In this document: positions 50,406 to 61,330 of the stretch, in pieces
Layout: every line of letters starts with the position of its first letter
How positions within the stretch are numbered: the stretch's first letter is position 1
From: Galbula dea
Taxonomy: Eukaryota; Chordata; Aves; Piciformes; Galbulidae
NCBI GenBank assembly: GCA_013399015.1
Contig: VWZX01002701.1
Location: forward strand, 677,438-741,437
Length of the DNA stretch: 64,000 bases
Reading direction: 5' to 3'
Program-made: the position numbers and the translations under genes
The notes under the pieces: generated by a model
The model's database searches: none
What the model was told of the DNA's origin: nothing
What the model saw: only the letters and a program-made list of their open reading frames with translations

Positions 50406-51151
50406 TGAGTACTCAACCTGCTCTGCTATCTCCAAACACAGCACAAGATACAGCAGCAGCAGCAGCAATCAGCAGTTGTGCAAGTTGGTTTTGCCTATTA
50501 AAGTGTCATCACTGCAGAGTCACTCAGCATCACTGACCCACCTCCAGATGATGAGGATCTAGATCAGACACCACATGTTGTTGCACAACTTCTCCTTTGA
50601 GAGTCACTTAAACCTGTGGAAATGGGAAAGATGTCTTCAGCCAGGAGCCTTCATGCCTCACACTGTGCACTAGAGTGTGAAGCTCCATGGTTTGGACCTT
50701 TCCTGGGAGGGTCAGGGCTGTGATTGATGTGCTCCTGGTGCAATATGCTACCAGAACAGGCAGAAGCCAACCTCTGCCAGATCTGAGCCCTAGAAGGGAC
50801 ATGACCTGCTGATGAGTCAATCTAATTTTATCCTGTAGCAAGCTCTGGTGCACCTGTATAATGAATAACACATTAGCACATCCTTTCCTTGACTCCCAAT
50901 ATAATATATTTAGTCTTCATAGCCTTTGGTACATCCTGTTATTTATTCTTTCATCTAATTTATTTAGAGCAACTTGCTAGCAAGGTGTGGACCTATTTAT
51001 CCTTCTAAGGACAACAATAGCAGGAATAAATGTTAAACTAAAGGAAGGAATAATAACAATAATAATAATAAAATAAAATAGCAGCTCTATTTGTGCTCTG
51101 CTGAGATGCATTTCTTGGCAGCCCCAGAGATTCAAGAGCCTGGTGTTTAGC

Positions 51152-51385
51152 ACAACAACATTCCTCCAGAGCAAAGTTTCACCCAAACCTGCCAGCTGTT
51201 CCCTTCCTTAGGTACCCTGGGTCACGGCATGTCAAGTGATCTGCTTCATTAACCTTTTAGCAGACAAGGAGCTGCAGCAGATTTCATCTGGCCTCTTGTC
51301 TAGCAGCTGTCCAGTGGAGAGGCCAAGGCCAACTCTCCAGCCTTGGTTGCCAGCAGCTGCTTCTGCTCAGAGAGAGATCTCCCAG
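51152..51385. repeat. 234-bp duplicated segment, copy 1
   Basis: This 234-bp block recurs at 54987-55220 in the same orientation without indels and with five differences by my count (about 98 percent identical). Both copies begin at 'acaacaaca' and end at 'ctcccag'; the flanks are unrelated. It does not look like CR1. It may be a local duplication or two copies of an unrecognised dispersed repeat. Confidence 0.9.
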
Positions 51386-52744
51386 CTGGCCACATGTGGT
51401 AGTGGCAGAGTCTGTCCAGCAATGCCTGGAGCTGTGGCAGAGGTTGCTCATTGACCTGAGTCCCTGAAGGACATGATCTCTGTCCCTGGCTGCAGGGTGG
51501 GTCCTGCCCTTGAGAAGCAGACTGGATGTGGCCCTGGCTCTGTCTGAAGGTGGGTGCTCAGCATGCCCCCCCTGTGATGGGGTTGGGTTGCACTGTTCTG
51601 GACACTCTCTATAAAGAGGCTGGACACCCTGGGGTGTTTTGGGGGGTAGAGTGGAAGAGAGTTTTTCTCTTGGAGGGTGAGCAATGCCAGTCTCAGATGG
51701 GGTTGTGGTGGCAGGATTATTGAAAGCAGGAGTTGAAGAGTAAGGTTTATTAGTGAATGTGAAAGGTCCAGGGAGCTCCTGGTGCAAGTGAGACAGTCAC
51801 TGTATGGCTTTGGTTAAGCTTGCTTAAAGTTGGGGTTGGGATTTGAAGACCAAAGATGAGTAACAAAACAAAGAGGTTTTGAGGGAAAACTGCCCTAGCC
51901 TGTAAGTAGGATTCTGTGATCCCAGCTCTGCTTGTGCTTTGGTGGCTGCCTTTGGACAGGCAGCATTGCCACTCTGTCTTCAGCCTCTTCTTGCTCTGGC
52001 AGGGTCCAAGGAGCTTCACTGATCTCTGTAAAGCATCCAGTAAGCAGCACATTTTCTTTCAGGTTCTGGCTGTCCCTGCTACAGACCAGATACATCAACC
52101 CCCCCGCCTCCTGTCATGGAGTCATTCAATGGCACTGCTAAGGGCATGTCAGAGGATAGGACTGATTACAGCTCACCCAAAAATGTCTGCCCAAGTCCCA
52201 AACCCTTCAACATGGTTCTTCTGCCTTTCTCTGAATTTCTTCCTGCATAAATTTCAACCAGTCCTTGGGTTAGTTAAAGAAAGGCCCTTGGGGGCCTTGT
52301 TCAAAGGCACTGCCACCCTGGATGACTTTGCTTTCTGAGCTGAAGCATTTCACTCCTATCTGCCTGGACATATGAGCTGCTCAGCACTGCTTCATTAGGC
52401 AAGTTATTTTTAAATTCCCAGAAAGAGCAAAACACTGAGAGAAGAATTAGCATTTGCTGTTGAAACAGCTGAAAAAAAAACCAAAACCCCAAGGCAAACC
52501 CCAAACCAGGCAGAACCCCACTCTGGGTCCCCCCTGCTAGCAGTACCCAAAGTCACTGCCACCAGCTCAAGCTGCACAGGAGATGTTAGAAATCCCACCC
52601 TAAGATGAGGTTTGGTGAGTGACCATCACAACTGTGGTTTGGGTGTAAATAAGAGGGTGACCATCAACAGTTGAGTAAGAAAATGTATTTGAAAGATCTC
52701 TGCTCCCTCCAAGCCCACCTTGTGTTTCCCACTTTCCTTCATTG

Positions 52745-53010
52745 TAGAATCATGGAATGGTTTGGGTTGGAAGGGACCTTAAAGATCATCTAACTCCAAC
52801 CCTCCCTGCCATGGGCAGGGATGCTACCTACTAGACCAGGCTGCCCAGGGCCACATCCACCTGGCCTTGAACACTACCAGGGATGGGGCAGCCACAACCA
52901 CTCTGGGCAACCTGTTCCAGTGCCTCACCAACCTCTGAGTAAAGAATTTTTTCCTAACATCCAATCTACATCTTCCCTCCTTCAGTTTGAAGCCATTTGT
53001 CTCTTAAGGA
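52745..53010 (-). mobile_element. CR1 LINE fragment, antisense
   Basis: Starts 'tagaatcatggaatggtttg', includes 'tagaccaggctgcccagggc' and 'cactctgggcaacctgttcc', and ends near 'gtttgaagccatt'. Confidence 0.92.
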
Positions 53011-54810
53011 CTTGGACACTTCTAAGAAAACCTTCATTCTGGTTTCTCAACACAAATGAGAAGACAAAGCCTGCCCAGGCTCCTTTCTTCCCCTCAACAA
53101 TAACTAACACCCAGCAGGCACCCAAGAATTCCAAAATGCCATGGCACAGCCAAGAAAGCTGCTATTATTTGGTAGAACTCTCTCCTGGTAACATGTTTAA
53201 GTTTCCCAGTGGCTAATCCTCCTCTTCCAGCACAGAGTTAAAGCAAGAGGCATGGCAATAAAACTGTCAGAGGCAGGGTTTTGGTAGCTGTCTTTGTGCA
53301 AATGCTGCTTGCCCTGAGGCTTGTGCTGCTCAGGACAGCTCTGGCTCATGCTGATAATGTTATGTGGGTGAAAAAGAAAAGCATTGGAAAGCTGCAGCCC
53401 ATTACAGATACAGCCTAAACCTGAATAAAGAGGAGAGATGACTCCAAATGGCCTTTTCATCTAGCTGGGAGCACACAGATATTGCAGCTAAAGGCTGCCT
53501 CTGCCTGCTTGCTTCACCTCTTCCCTTCCTCCCTGCCTGCAGCCCTAGTGGTTCTGTGATTACTCAGAAGACATCTAGCAGGAGCTGGTCTAATAACCTG
53601 CTCCCAGTTGCAGCCTAACGAAGGCTGCTGGATTCCTCAGGGTTCATTCTTGTTCAAAGCAGAGTGTTTGCTTTGGAACAAAGAGGAAAAACCCCAAATC
53701 TCATTAAGTATTTCCAGGGATTCTACAGTGACCCTCTGCCATAGTGGCAAATTGTGGGTGGGCTTTTTGGGTGGACAACAGCTAAAAATACACAGCAGCC
53801 TAGTTTGATGTCCACCTCCCAACCACCACTTCCCCAGATAATGAACCTTTTAAGTGTTAAATCTGCCCTGAGCCTTCCTACAAGCTGCATTTAATATGTC
53901 CCTTAACCTTTGCTTTCTTAACAAACTGTGTTCCTGGGTGTTTGCTCATGTTTGCCAGCTCTCAGGGAAGTCTTCTTGGAGCCCACAACCCAGGTAACAA
54001 AACCTCCCTTGTCTTCCTCGGTGTCTCCCTTTGTGCTGCCATGGAAGTGTTAGCTCCTCTTGGCAGAGCATCTCATTAGGAGCTCATCTTCAGGTGATTA
54101 TTCCTCCTCTGAGTCACTGTGCTCTCTGACTTTGTCACCCACCCTGTAGTCCAGCTGCTGCTCTATTCTGAGGCTGAGGACTTTACATCTGGTGGCACTG
54201 AAAAAAAAACCCAAACCCCATGTTGTTTACTTTGCTCTCAGCTCATTAAGTGAGCCAGATGAAGTTTGGTGTCTGTGACCTGCCCCTAACTTCTGTGCAC
54301 TTGCAGATGACTGGTAATGATTTTGTGTTTTCCTGCAGGTCACATTAAGCAGTGTGGGGTCAAGAGCTGATGGGAAGGGAGCTGTGCCTTTCTCCAGGAG
54401 GCTTCTGCTTGCAATCACACTTGGAGACCTGTCAGTTAGTCTTCAGTCCAATTAATATTTGTCATATTGACTCATTTCATTCCTTTTCCTTAATCAAAAT
54501 ATTGGGAAAGGTCAGGTGTCTTCCTAGCTGAAGGTTTATTCTAGCAGCACTACAACTTTAAACCTTGGCATTAAGGAGAGTATCTGGTTGCCCCAACAAA
54601 GCCTACTTTTCATAATGTTTGAGTATCTTCTTGAAATTATTTACTGGTGAAGCCTCTTCACTACATTACTCTGTGTTTCTTGGCATTGTTGTCAGCATGA
54701 CACCACATTTGCTCCAGTACAGGCTATACTTCACCTTCAACCCCAGCTGGGCTCAGCCTTTAAGTCTTTTGTAGGACAAAATGCAACTTCTCTACCATCT
54801 CCTTTTTCAG

Positions 54811-54909
54811 GGAAGGCTTGTGCTTGCTTGTGAGCACTCCAAACAGGGCACAAGTATGAAGGAGTCAGATATGAGAAGGGGAACTGTGGAGTCAGCATCA
54901 TGAGAAGTG
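54811..54909 (+). pseudogene. UPRT: UPRT internal exon with apparent frameshift and lost residues
   Basis: The 3' part (54846-54909) reads Gly-His-Lys-Tyr-Glu-Gly-Val then Glu-Lys-Gly-Asn-Cys-Gly-Val-Ser-Ile-Met-Arg-Ser and ends at donor AGTG|GTAGGC. It matches the UPRT core and joins in phase to the exon at 55644. The 5' part, after a good acceptor (ctttttcag, 54802-54810), reads Glu-Gly-Leu, then three unrelated residues, then Val-Ser-Thr-Pro in a different frame. Compared with mammalian UPRT as I remember it, about six residues are missing and one extra A sits in 'ccaaacaggg' (54839-54848). In the downstream frame a TGA (54831-54833) lies within the exon. Alternatively the exon could start at 54847 after 'ccaaacag', which avoids the stop but needs a weaker acceptor. 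A homopolymer sequencing error is possible. Confidence 0.65.
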
Positions 54910-54986
54910 GTAGGCAGCTTCTGGTTGTTGTGTGAGCACAAATGAAACACTTTGGAAACCTGTAAGCCAATTCCTTTCCAAAATGT

Positions 54987-55220
54987 ACAACAACATTTCT
55001 CCAGAGCAAAGTTTCACCCAAACCTGCCAGCTGTTCCCTTCCTTAGGTACCCTTGGTCACAGCATGTCAAGTGATCTGCTTCATTAACCTTTTAGCAGAC
55101 AAGGAGCTGCAGCAGATTTCATCTGGCCTCTTGTCTAGCAGCTGTCCAGTGGAGAGGCCAAGGCCAACTCTCCAGCCTTGGTTGCCAACAGCTGCTTCTG
55201 CTCAGAGAGAGGTCTCCCAG
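54987..55220. repeat. 234-bp duplicated segment, copy 2
   Basis: Second copy of the block at 51152-51385, lying in the UPRT intron between the exons at 54811 and 55644, 77 bp after the donor. Direct orientation, five differences, no indels. Confidence 0.9.
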
Positions 55221-55643
55221 CCTGTGCTTGCTGGGGCAGTCACCATCACTTGCCCAGAGCTGCAGGAACCTTTGTGCCTGGGATGTAAAATCCAGCAGCT
55301 GCACAGCCTCCTGCACTGTGCTTTGCACTGTGTTTGGCACTGGGGTGTCTCTGGGCAGAGCTGACAGATGTTCTCCAAACCCCACGTGCTTGTTTGGATG
55401 TTCCCAGCCTCGGAGAGCTCAGCACTGCTGGGGGGGAAGCACTGATACCCAGGGGCTCAGTGACACCGAGGAGCCCTGGTCTCTGTCCCGAGTGAAAGTG
55501 CTTTTAACCCTCAGGGAAAAGAGATCTCCTCCCCAGCACTGCTGCCCAGCACAGTATCAGGGCTGGCTGCTGGCAGCATCCTGCAGTGGTGCCATTTCTG
55601 AGCCTGTAACAGTTTGGGTTTGGGTTTTGTGGTGTCCCTTGAG

Positions 55644-55805
55644 GAGAGGCCATGGAACAAGGGCTGCGAGACTGCTGCAGGTCAATCCGCATCGGCAAGA
55701 TCCTGATCCAGAGCGACGAGGAGACACAAAGAGCCAAAGTCTACTATGCCAAGTTCCCCCCAGACATCTACAGGAGAAAAGTGCTGCTGATGTACCCCAT
55801 CCTAA
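55644..55805 (+). CDS. UPRT: UPRT exon (uracil phosphoribosyltransferase homologue)
   Basis: The exon follows 'cccttgag' and ends at donor CTAA|GTAAGT. It codes for Gly-Glu-Ala-Met-Glu-Gln-Gly-Leu-Arg-Asp-Cys-Cys through Lys-Val-Tyr-Tyr-Ala-Lys to Met-Tyr-Pro-Ile-Leu, without stops and almost unchanged from mammalian UPRT. Microbial UPRTs convert uracil and PRPP to UMP in pyrimidine salvage. The PRPP-binding loop is split between this exon and the next (Tyr-Pro-Ile-Leu-Ser-Thr-Gly-Asn). In microbial enzymes the first position of that loop is usually Asp, and from the literature as I recall it the vertebrate protein has not shown clear UPRT activity. The strong conservation argues for recent selection, in contrast to the damaged exon upstream. 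The Met at 55652 could only serve as start of a truncated product. Confidence 0.93.
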
Positions 55806-56586
55806 GTAAGTGCCTTCTGTCCTCCTGCACAGCGAGACTCCTCTGAGCAGGGACTCTGCTGAACTGGAAGGAAAATCCCCACATCGCAGGGGTTTGGCTT
55901 AGGTTTTCTGCTTGGCTCAGGTGACAGAGGAGAGACTTTGCCAGGCTGTGCCAGAACACCTCCCAGTCAGGCTGCAGCAGCAGGAATGCAGAGCAAACCT
56001 CTGGGCATGCCTCTGTTCCTCAGAAAGGTTTCAAGCACTGAGACTTGAGAGAAACCTAATTGTTTTAAACTCTGCCATGAGCAAACACTCCAACTCTCTT
56101 CTTCTCAGGCTGTTAGAAGGCATTTTTGGGTGAATATTTTAATCCTAGAAGTAAATTGCTTTAAAGACAGTTAACACTACCAGAAAATAAAATTAAACAA
56201 ACAGATAATCTGCTAAGCATGGGAAGGAGTTTGTCAGGATAAAGTAACTTTTCCAGTCCAAGACTTCATTCTGGTTCTACTCCCAAAGCTCTTAATTGCC
56301 TTTTCACCATTTCAGATGAGCTTTCCTGCCTCAGGGCAGGATTTATTAAAATCCACTGACTTCAGTGCTTAAAACCTGGCAGGTTTGGCTGTTTCAGAGC
56401 AGAAATGAAGTTCCTTCATCAGGAGGCCAATTAGCACAAGCAGAGGTGATAGTTTTCCAGTGGAAAAGGGCAGTGTCATCATTCAGTCATGCCCCAATGT
56501 TAACATGGATGTTCTGGGATGGCCTAGGATAAGTTCTTCAACCAGGGGTAAGAAGCAACTAAAGATGTGACTTTTCCCTCTTTTAG

Positions 56587-56685
56587 GCACTGGTAACACT
56601 GTCATTGAGGCTGTCAAAGTGCTTGTAGAACATGGTGTACAACCAAGTGTCATTATCCTGCTGAGCCTCTTCTCCACACCTCATG
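56587..56685 (+). CDS. UPRT: UPRT penultimate exon
   Basis: After the acceptor ccctcttttag (AG at 56585-56586) the exon completes the Ser codon and reads Thr-Gly-Asn-Thr-Val-Ile-Glu-Ala-Val-Lys-Val through Leu-Leu-Ser-Leu-Phe-Ser-Thr-Pro-His. This includes the end of the PRPP loop and the beta strand that follows in type I phosphoribosyltransferase folds. It ends CATG|GTAAGC. The apparent intron to the last exon is only 30 bp, a multiple of three and free of stops, so exon 56587-56822 could also be translated straight through with ten extra residues. Confidence 0.92.
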
Positions 56686-56715
56686 GTAAGCTGAGGCTTT
56701 GCCCTCTCCCAACAG
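56686..56715 (+). other. UPRT: UPRT 30-bp intron (or in-frame insert)
   Basis: Begins GTAAGC and ends CCCAACAG, with a pyrimidine-rich second half, so it has canonical borders. The flanking codons match the family only when the 30 bases are removed (Pro-His-Gly-Ala-Lys-Ser). It is shorter than the usual lower limit for vertebrate introns and leaves almost no room between 5' splice site and branch point (only 'gctgagg' near its start). Without removal it would add ten residues in frame. Confidence 0.8.
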
Positions 56716-56822
56716 GTGCCAAATCCATCATCCAGGAATTCCCAGAGATCACCATTTTAACGACAGAAGTTCATCCTGTGGCACCAACACACTTTGGACA
56801 GAAGTATTTTGGGACAGACTGA
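56716..56822 (+). CDS. UPRT: UPRT last coding exon
   Basis: Codes for Gly-Ala-Lys-Ser-Ile-Ile-Gln-Glu-Phe-Pro through Val-His-Pro-Val-Ala-Pro-Thr-His-Phe-Gly-Gln-Lys-Tyr-Phe-Gly-Thr-Asp and stops at TGA 56820-56822. The final block corresponds to the uracil-binding GDFGDRYFGT region of protist and microbial enzymes, with the vertebrate His-Phe-Gly-Gln-Lys substitution. Stop and residues match the mammalian C-terminus as I remember it. No clear AATAAA follows closely; the 3' UTR end is not defined. Confidence 0.93.
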
Positions 56823-58017
56823 CACTCAGAACAGACAGATATGAATCTAGGATATTACAAGAGGGTTTTTTCTACATTTTATTATTGCTGAGTGGGTTGA
56901 GGGCATGGTTAGAAACCTTTTTGGCCAAAGGGGGAAATAGTTGCCATAGATTACTTCTGCCCAGCTGCTGCCTGAGCACTGCCTTGGGTGCAGGGACAAA
57001 GCTCTCTGGCAGTACCAAGTCAAGCATCTCAACACTGGGGTTGTATAAATTACTACACTCTCTGCTTTAACTTATTTATTCCTCTAGAGCTTGAATTTTT
57101 TTGGGTGCAGCTGGGTTTCCAGCACCTGACTAGGCAGAGACTGACAGTAAAAGTCAGGAGAGAAATCCTTGGGGCCTTTTCCACAATGCATCTATCCTAC
57201 AGACTGCACCAGAGCAAGCAGAAATGGATTTTACCCCTTAAAGAGCTAGTTGAGTGTTCAAGAATCTACCACACACTCAGCTGAACATTTATCTCTCCTG
57301 TCACCTGTAGCAGTGACTGCAGACAGCCTGAGGAATTCCTACTTCCAGTGCATGTACTGAGCATATTCAACAGGACTTCAGACATCCTGCACTTACCACA
57401 GTCTTTGTATGCAACTTCCTTCCAGAAGCCAAGGGGAAAAGTCAATTTCAAAGGCAAAGAGCAGCCCAGCTTTAAAACCACAGGTAGCAGAGGCTGCAGC
57501 CAAAATGACTGCTTTTATACTGCCTAGATCTCCAGTTAGCAGCCTTTTGAAAGGCTGAAAAATGCTAACTGGGAAAAGTGTGTTCTCCTTAGTGGCACCT
57601 GCAATGTTTGCAGCACCAGCACCAATAATGCACTGAGCAGGAAGAGCTCAGCAGCAGTATTTTGAGAAAGCTGAACTTTCCCCACAAGGATCTGGCTGTT
57701 CTTGAAGAACACAGATGCATCATGTCTCCAGCAACCAGCACACTGATGCTGGTTTCCTGGACACCACCTTTCACTGCAGCTTGCTGCACTGAACTTTAAC
57801 TGGGGGATGCAGAGGAACCTGCCTGACCATGCTGGAATGCAGCACAAAGAGCACAAACACCAGGCACAGCACCAAGAGATCTCCTTTAGGTAAGAGAAGA
57901 GAAGCAAATGGAGCTTGTCCAGGCACTCAGACAAGTGTTTGGTTTCTTTTTCCACATGCTGTTCTGCCTCATTTCTGCACAACTTTTGTACTTGTTTCAT
58001 TTTGAAGCTTTCCATAT

Positions 58018-58092
58018 GTGAAATATGTATGTTTATGTGTGCATATACATGTGTGGGTGTGTATATATATGTGGGGGTGTGTGTGTGAACAT
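58018..58092. repeat. TG/TA-rich microsatellite
   Basis: Alternating pyrimidine-purine sequence with 'tgtgtatatatatgtggggg' and 'gtgtgtgtgtg' runs. It may have been a (TG)n tract that decayed. Confidence 0.8.
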
Positions 58093-58834
58093 TCATTTGC
58101 AGTGGTTCTGAAGTATCAAACTATTTACTGTTCCCACCTGGGCTCAAGAGTTTGTTAGAACCAAGTGAGGTTCAGCTGCTTTTAAGGAAAGGGAGTGATC
58201 AGCCAGAGCTGATGACAAGATAAATTAGTGAATAAGAGTAAAGTACCGAGTAAGTTCCTTGGAAACCCTTAAATCTGAGCTGGGCTGCTGTGTTGTCATA
58301 AAAACATCTGTTTTCACAAGAATTAGAAGACAAAAATTGATTTTAAATGCTACCTAACAAGCAGTGCTGCAGCTGGAGAGCAGGCAGGGACATTGCCTGC
58401 AGATCTTGTAGGTAGCTTTGCTGCTGCTGCTTCTTGGCAGAGAAATGACAGAGAAAGAATGACCTGGCTGTGAGCAGAACCAAATGCAAAAAGGATAGAA
58501 GAACCTGCTCAGAAAGCTCCTGTAAATCCACATGGCTTCAGACACAGCTCTGATACTCTGAGCTTAAAAGTACACTTCAGTTGAGAGAATGAAAAGAAAA
58601 CCATCTTCCTGTGTTTATATATGAGGAAATCAGGGGTTTAAAAGGCACAAAGAGCATCTCTGTTGGTGCTAAATTCTCTGTTTTCTGTTGTGTTTAGCTG
58701 CCACCCTCCTCTCAAGATCTCTGCCCAGAAGAGATCTTGCCAGAACTGAGGTGATTAATTCTCCTGCCACCTTTCATCAACCACAGCTTAAGGTCCACCA
58801 TCAGATTTGTATTAGGAATGCAGGTTGAGATTGA

Positions 58835-59290
58835 TAGATTGAGGTGCTGGAGTGTGTCCAAAGACAGGCAACAAAGCTGGGGAAGGGTCTAGAGCACAAG
58901 GGTTGTGAGGAGCAGCTGAGGGAACTGGGGTTGGTTAGCCTGGAGAAGAAGAGGCTGAGGGGAGACCTTCTCACTCTCTGCAACTCCCTGCAAGGAGGTT
59001 GGAGCCAGGTGGGGTCAGTATCTTCTCCCAAGGAACAAGTGATCAGGACAAGAGGCAACAGCCTCAAGTTGTGGCAGGGGAGGTCCAGGTTGGACATTAA
59101 GAACAATTTCTTCCCTAAAAAGGTTGTTAAGTCCTGGCAGGGGCTCCTCAGGGTAGTGGTGGAGGGATTGAATCTATGGAGGGATTGAAAAGGTGTGTGG
59201 ATGTGGTGCTGAGGACCATGATTTAGTGGTGACCTGGCAGTGCTGGAGATCTTAAAGGTCTTTTCCAACCTCAATGGTTCTATGATTCTG
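58835..59290 (+). mobile_element. CR1 LINE fragment, 3' end
   Basis: Runs from 'tagattgaggtgctggagtg' through 'agcagctgagggaactgggg' to 'caatggttctatgattctgc'. Same subfamily as 5785 and 12425. Confidence 0.92.
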
Positions 59291-59571
59291 CCTGCTCCCC
59301 AGTGAGGCTGGGAACTTAAAAGCTTGGATGTGGAGACATAGTACCTAAGTATGTAAGTTCTCCTGAGAGCACACAGCTTCCAGACAATCAAGACCTAGAT
59401 CAGAATTGAGCAAATTCCTGAAGACAATTGAAAATGCCTCTTTAAGGTGCAAATTTCTTCTCCAGCTCTTTGAAACTCTCACGTGCCAGTCCTGCTGATT
59501 TAAAAAGAACCAGCTGGCATAACCTCCTACTATTGCTTGAAGAGAAAAGACTTAGTTTTATAAGACATAAA

Positions 59572-59670
59572 TCATAGAATCATAGAATTGTCAGGGTTGG
59601 AAGGGACCTCAAAGATCATCTAGTTCCAATCCCCCTGCCTGGCAGAGACACCATCCACTAGATCAGGTTG
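59572..59670 (-). mobile_element. CR1 3'-terminal fragment, antisense
   Basis: Starts 'atcatagaatcatagaattg' with two copies of the terminal 8-mer and ends 'ccactagatcaggttg'. About 100 bp, same subfamily as 44865. Confidence 0.9.
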
Positions 59671-61189
59671 TTATGGGCTTCTCTCCCCACCAGAGGAGAA
59701 AACACCCAGCCAGCATGGTAAAGAAACACAGGCAAAGGACTGAGATGAAGTAAAGAGAGAAATTGTTATATCCTGAGGTACTCTCTCAAGTTTGTTCCAT
59801 GCTGGTACCTTAGTGTAAATTGACTTCACTTGCCTGCTCAGTACCTGGCTCTCCTAATACCTGGAGTATGTAAAGATTTGAGTTTGATATGTCTTTTACT
59901 TTTTTTTTGCTTCAGGTTTAGGAGCTCCCAGGAGATTCAGATTTTTTTTCCCCTCACCTCACTGCATTTGGATTATTACTTATCTATATTGTAAATAAAT
60001 GATTATAATATCTCTTTAGGAATCTAATTTTTTCCCTCATCTATCACTCCAGAGCAAATAACCAAGTTTTAAGACCCTAGAGGGGACTTAAAGCAAATTT
60101 ATTTACCTTCATTGGAGGAAACAACATTAAACTTCCCATGGAAAAGTGTTGCAATTCTCCTCTGCTATACATACCACAGCAAATTGAAAACACCTAAGAA
60201 TGAATTACACCATCTCTTTGCCAGAGAGTTTGGATTTTTTAGCTCCACTGCACAGTTCTCTATGCAAATGTATCTTTCTTTACAAGCTTTTTTTAAAACA
60301 CACTGCTGCCCTAATCCTAATTTTGTTTCCAGAGCTGCTCAGGAGATGTGTGCACAGGCCAGTAATTGTTATTAATATCAACTGGCTACTGAAACCCACT
60401 AAGGAGCTGGGAAAAATCAGAGCTTATTCTGCACCTGAGCAACTCTGGGAGGACATCTGCAAAGAAACTCCAGCAAATCAAACCAAGGCAGGTGTTTTTC
60501 CTTAGCTGGCTGTCCTGGAGCCCAGCTCCAAGCTGTCATCTCTGGATGATTAGGGGTCTCTTCCAGCCTTAATGAGTCTGTGTTCATCTTCCAGCAAACT
60601 GGCCAATATCCACCTGGAGAGCCTGAACTCCCCCCCAGAGGTGTAGGACAACATGTTTTATTGCCCTGTGGCTTGCCACTTGATGATCTTCAAGACTTTG
60701 GGTAAGATTAATCAACTAAAAGTATTGTTCCAGGAGCAGAAACCCTTCACTCAAGTAGTAGAATATGCTCCACCTCCCCTTTGCTCAATAATCCCTGACA
60801 TTTTTCTCCTTAGGTTACTGGTGGATAACAAAGCCACTTTTATCCTGCTCTGGTCTTGTCTGCTGCTCAGAAAAGGTAGGGAGAAGAAGACAGGATTCAC
60901 TTGCATGTGTAAATCACTCTGTCACAGTCTCTTTGCCTCCTGTTTCTTCATCTCTTTGAGGTCTGCCACTGGAGTACTGGAGCTGATGAACATGCTGATG
61001 ATTGACTCATTGCCAATAGTCACACTCAGGGGCTGCCTTATCAATCCTGGGCACAAGGCTTTCCCTCATCATCTGCTCCCTGAATTGTCAGTGTTTGACA
61101 AGGGAATGGATTGTTTGGCCTGCTCCAAAGAGGTCAAAAATGAAAGTGTACATACACAGCCACAGGGTCTCTCTCTCTCTCTCTGGGAC

Positions 61190-61330
61190 CCCAAAGTCAC
61201 CCCATGTGTCTAAGAGCATTGGCCAAGTGCTTTTTGAATTCCCTGAGAGCTGGTGCCATGCCTGCCTCCCTGGGGAGCCTGTCCCAGTGCTCCACCACTC
61301 TCTGGGTAAAGGACCCCTTCCTAACATCCA
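61190..61330 (-). mobile_element. CR1 fragment, antisense, without 3' end
   Basis: Begins inside the element at 'accccaaagtcaccccatgt', directly after a TC run (61169-61183), and ends near 'ttcctaacatccaa'. Its normal 3' end is missing, perhaps replaced at the TC run. Confidence 0.88.

Larger units (their letters stand above)
44700..54810. other. Region between NEXMIF and the first visible UPRT exon
   Basis: I looked here for the upstream UPRT exons and for any other gene and recognised none. The identifiable content is CR1 copies (44865, 47311, 50135, 52745), one copy of a 234-bp duplicated segment (51152), an AAT-rich microsatellite (51047-51080) and a TC run (49917-49933). The stretches 45200-47300, 47840-50130 and 53010-54800 look like unique non-coding sequence. 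Confidence 0.6.

Noticed and set aside
51640..52100. Possible minus-strand LTR with 'aataaacctta'
   Set aside because: Suggestive U3-R-U5-like order, but no definable ends or target duplication and no related copy in the window.
54811..56822. UPRT as a processed retrocopy
   Set aside because: Introns with good splice sites separate the exons, so it is not a retrocopy.
60653..61213. Open frame of 186 codons on the + strand
   Set aside because: No family recognised, and it runs into antisense CR1 at its end; probably chance.
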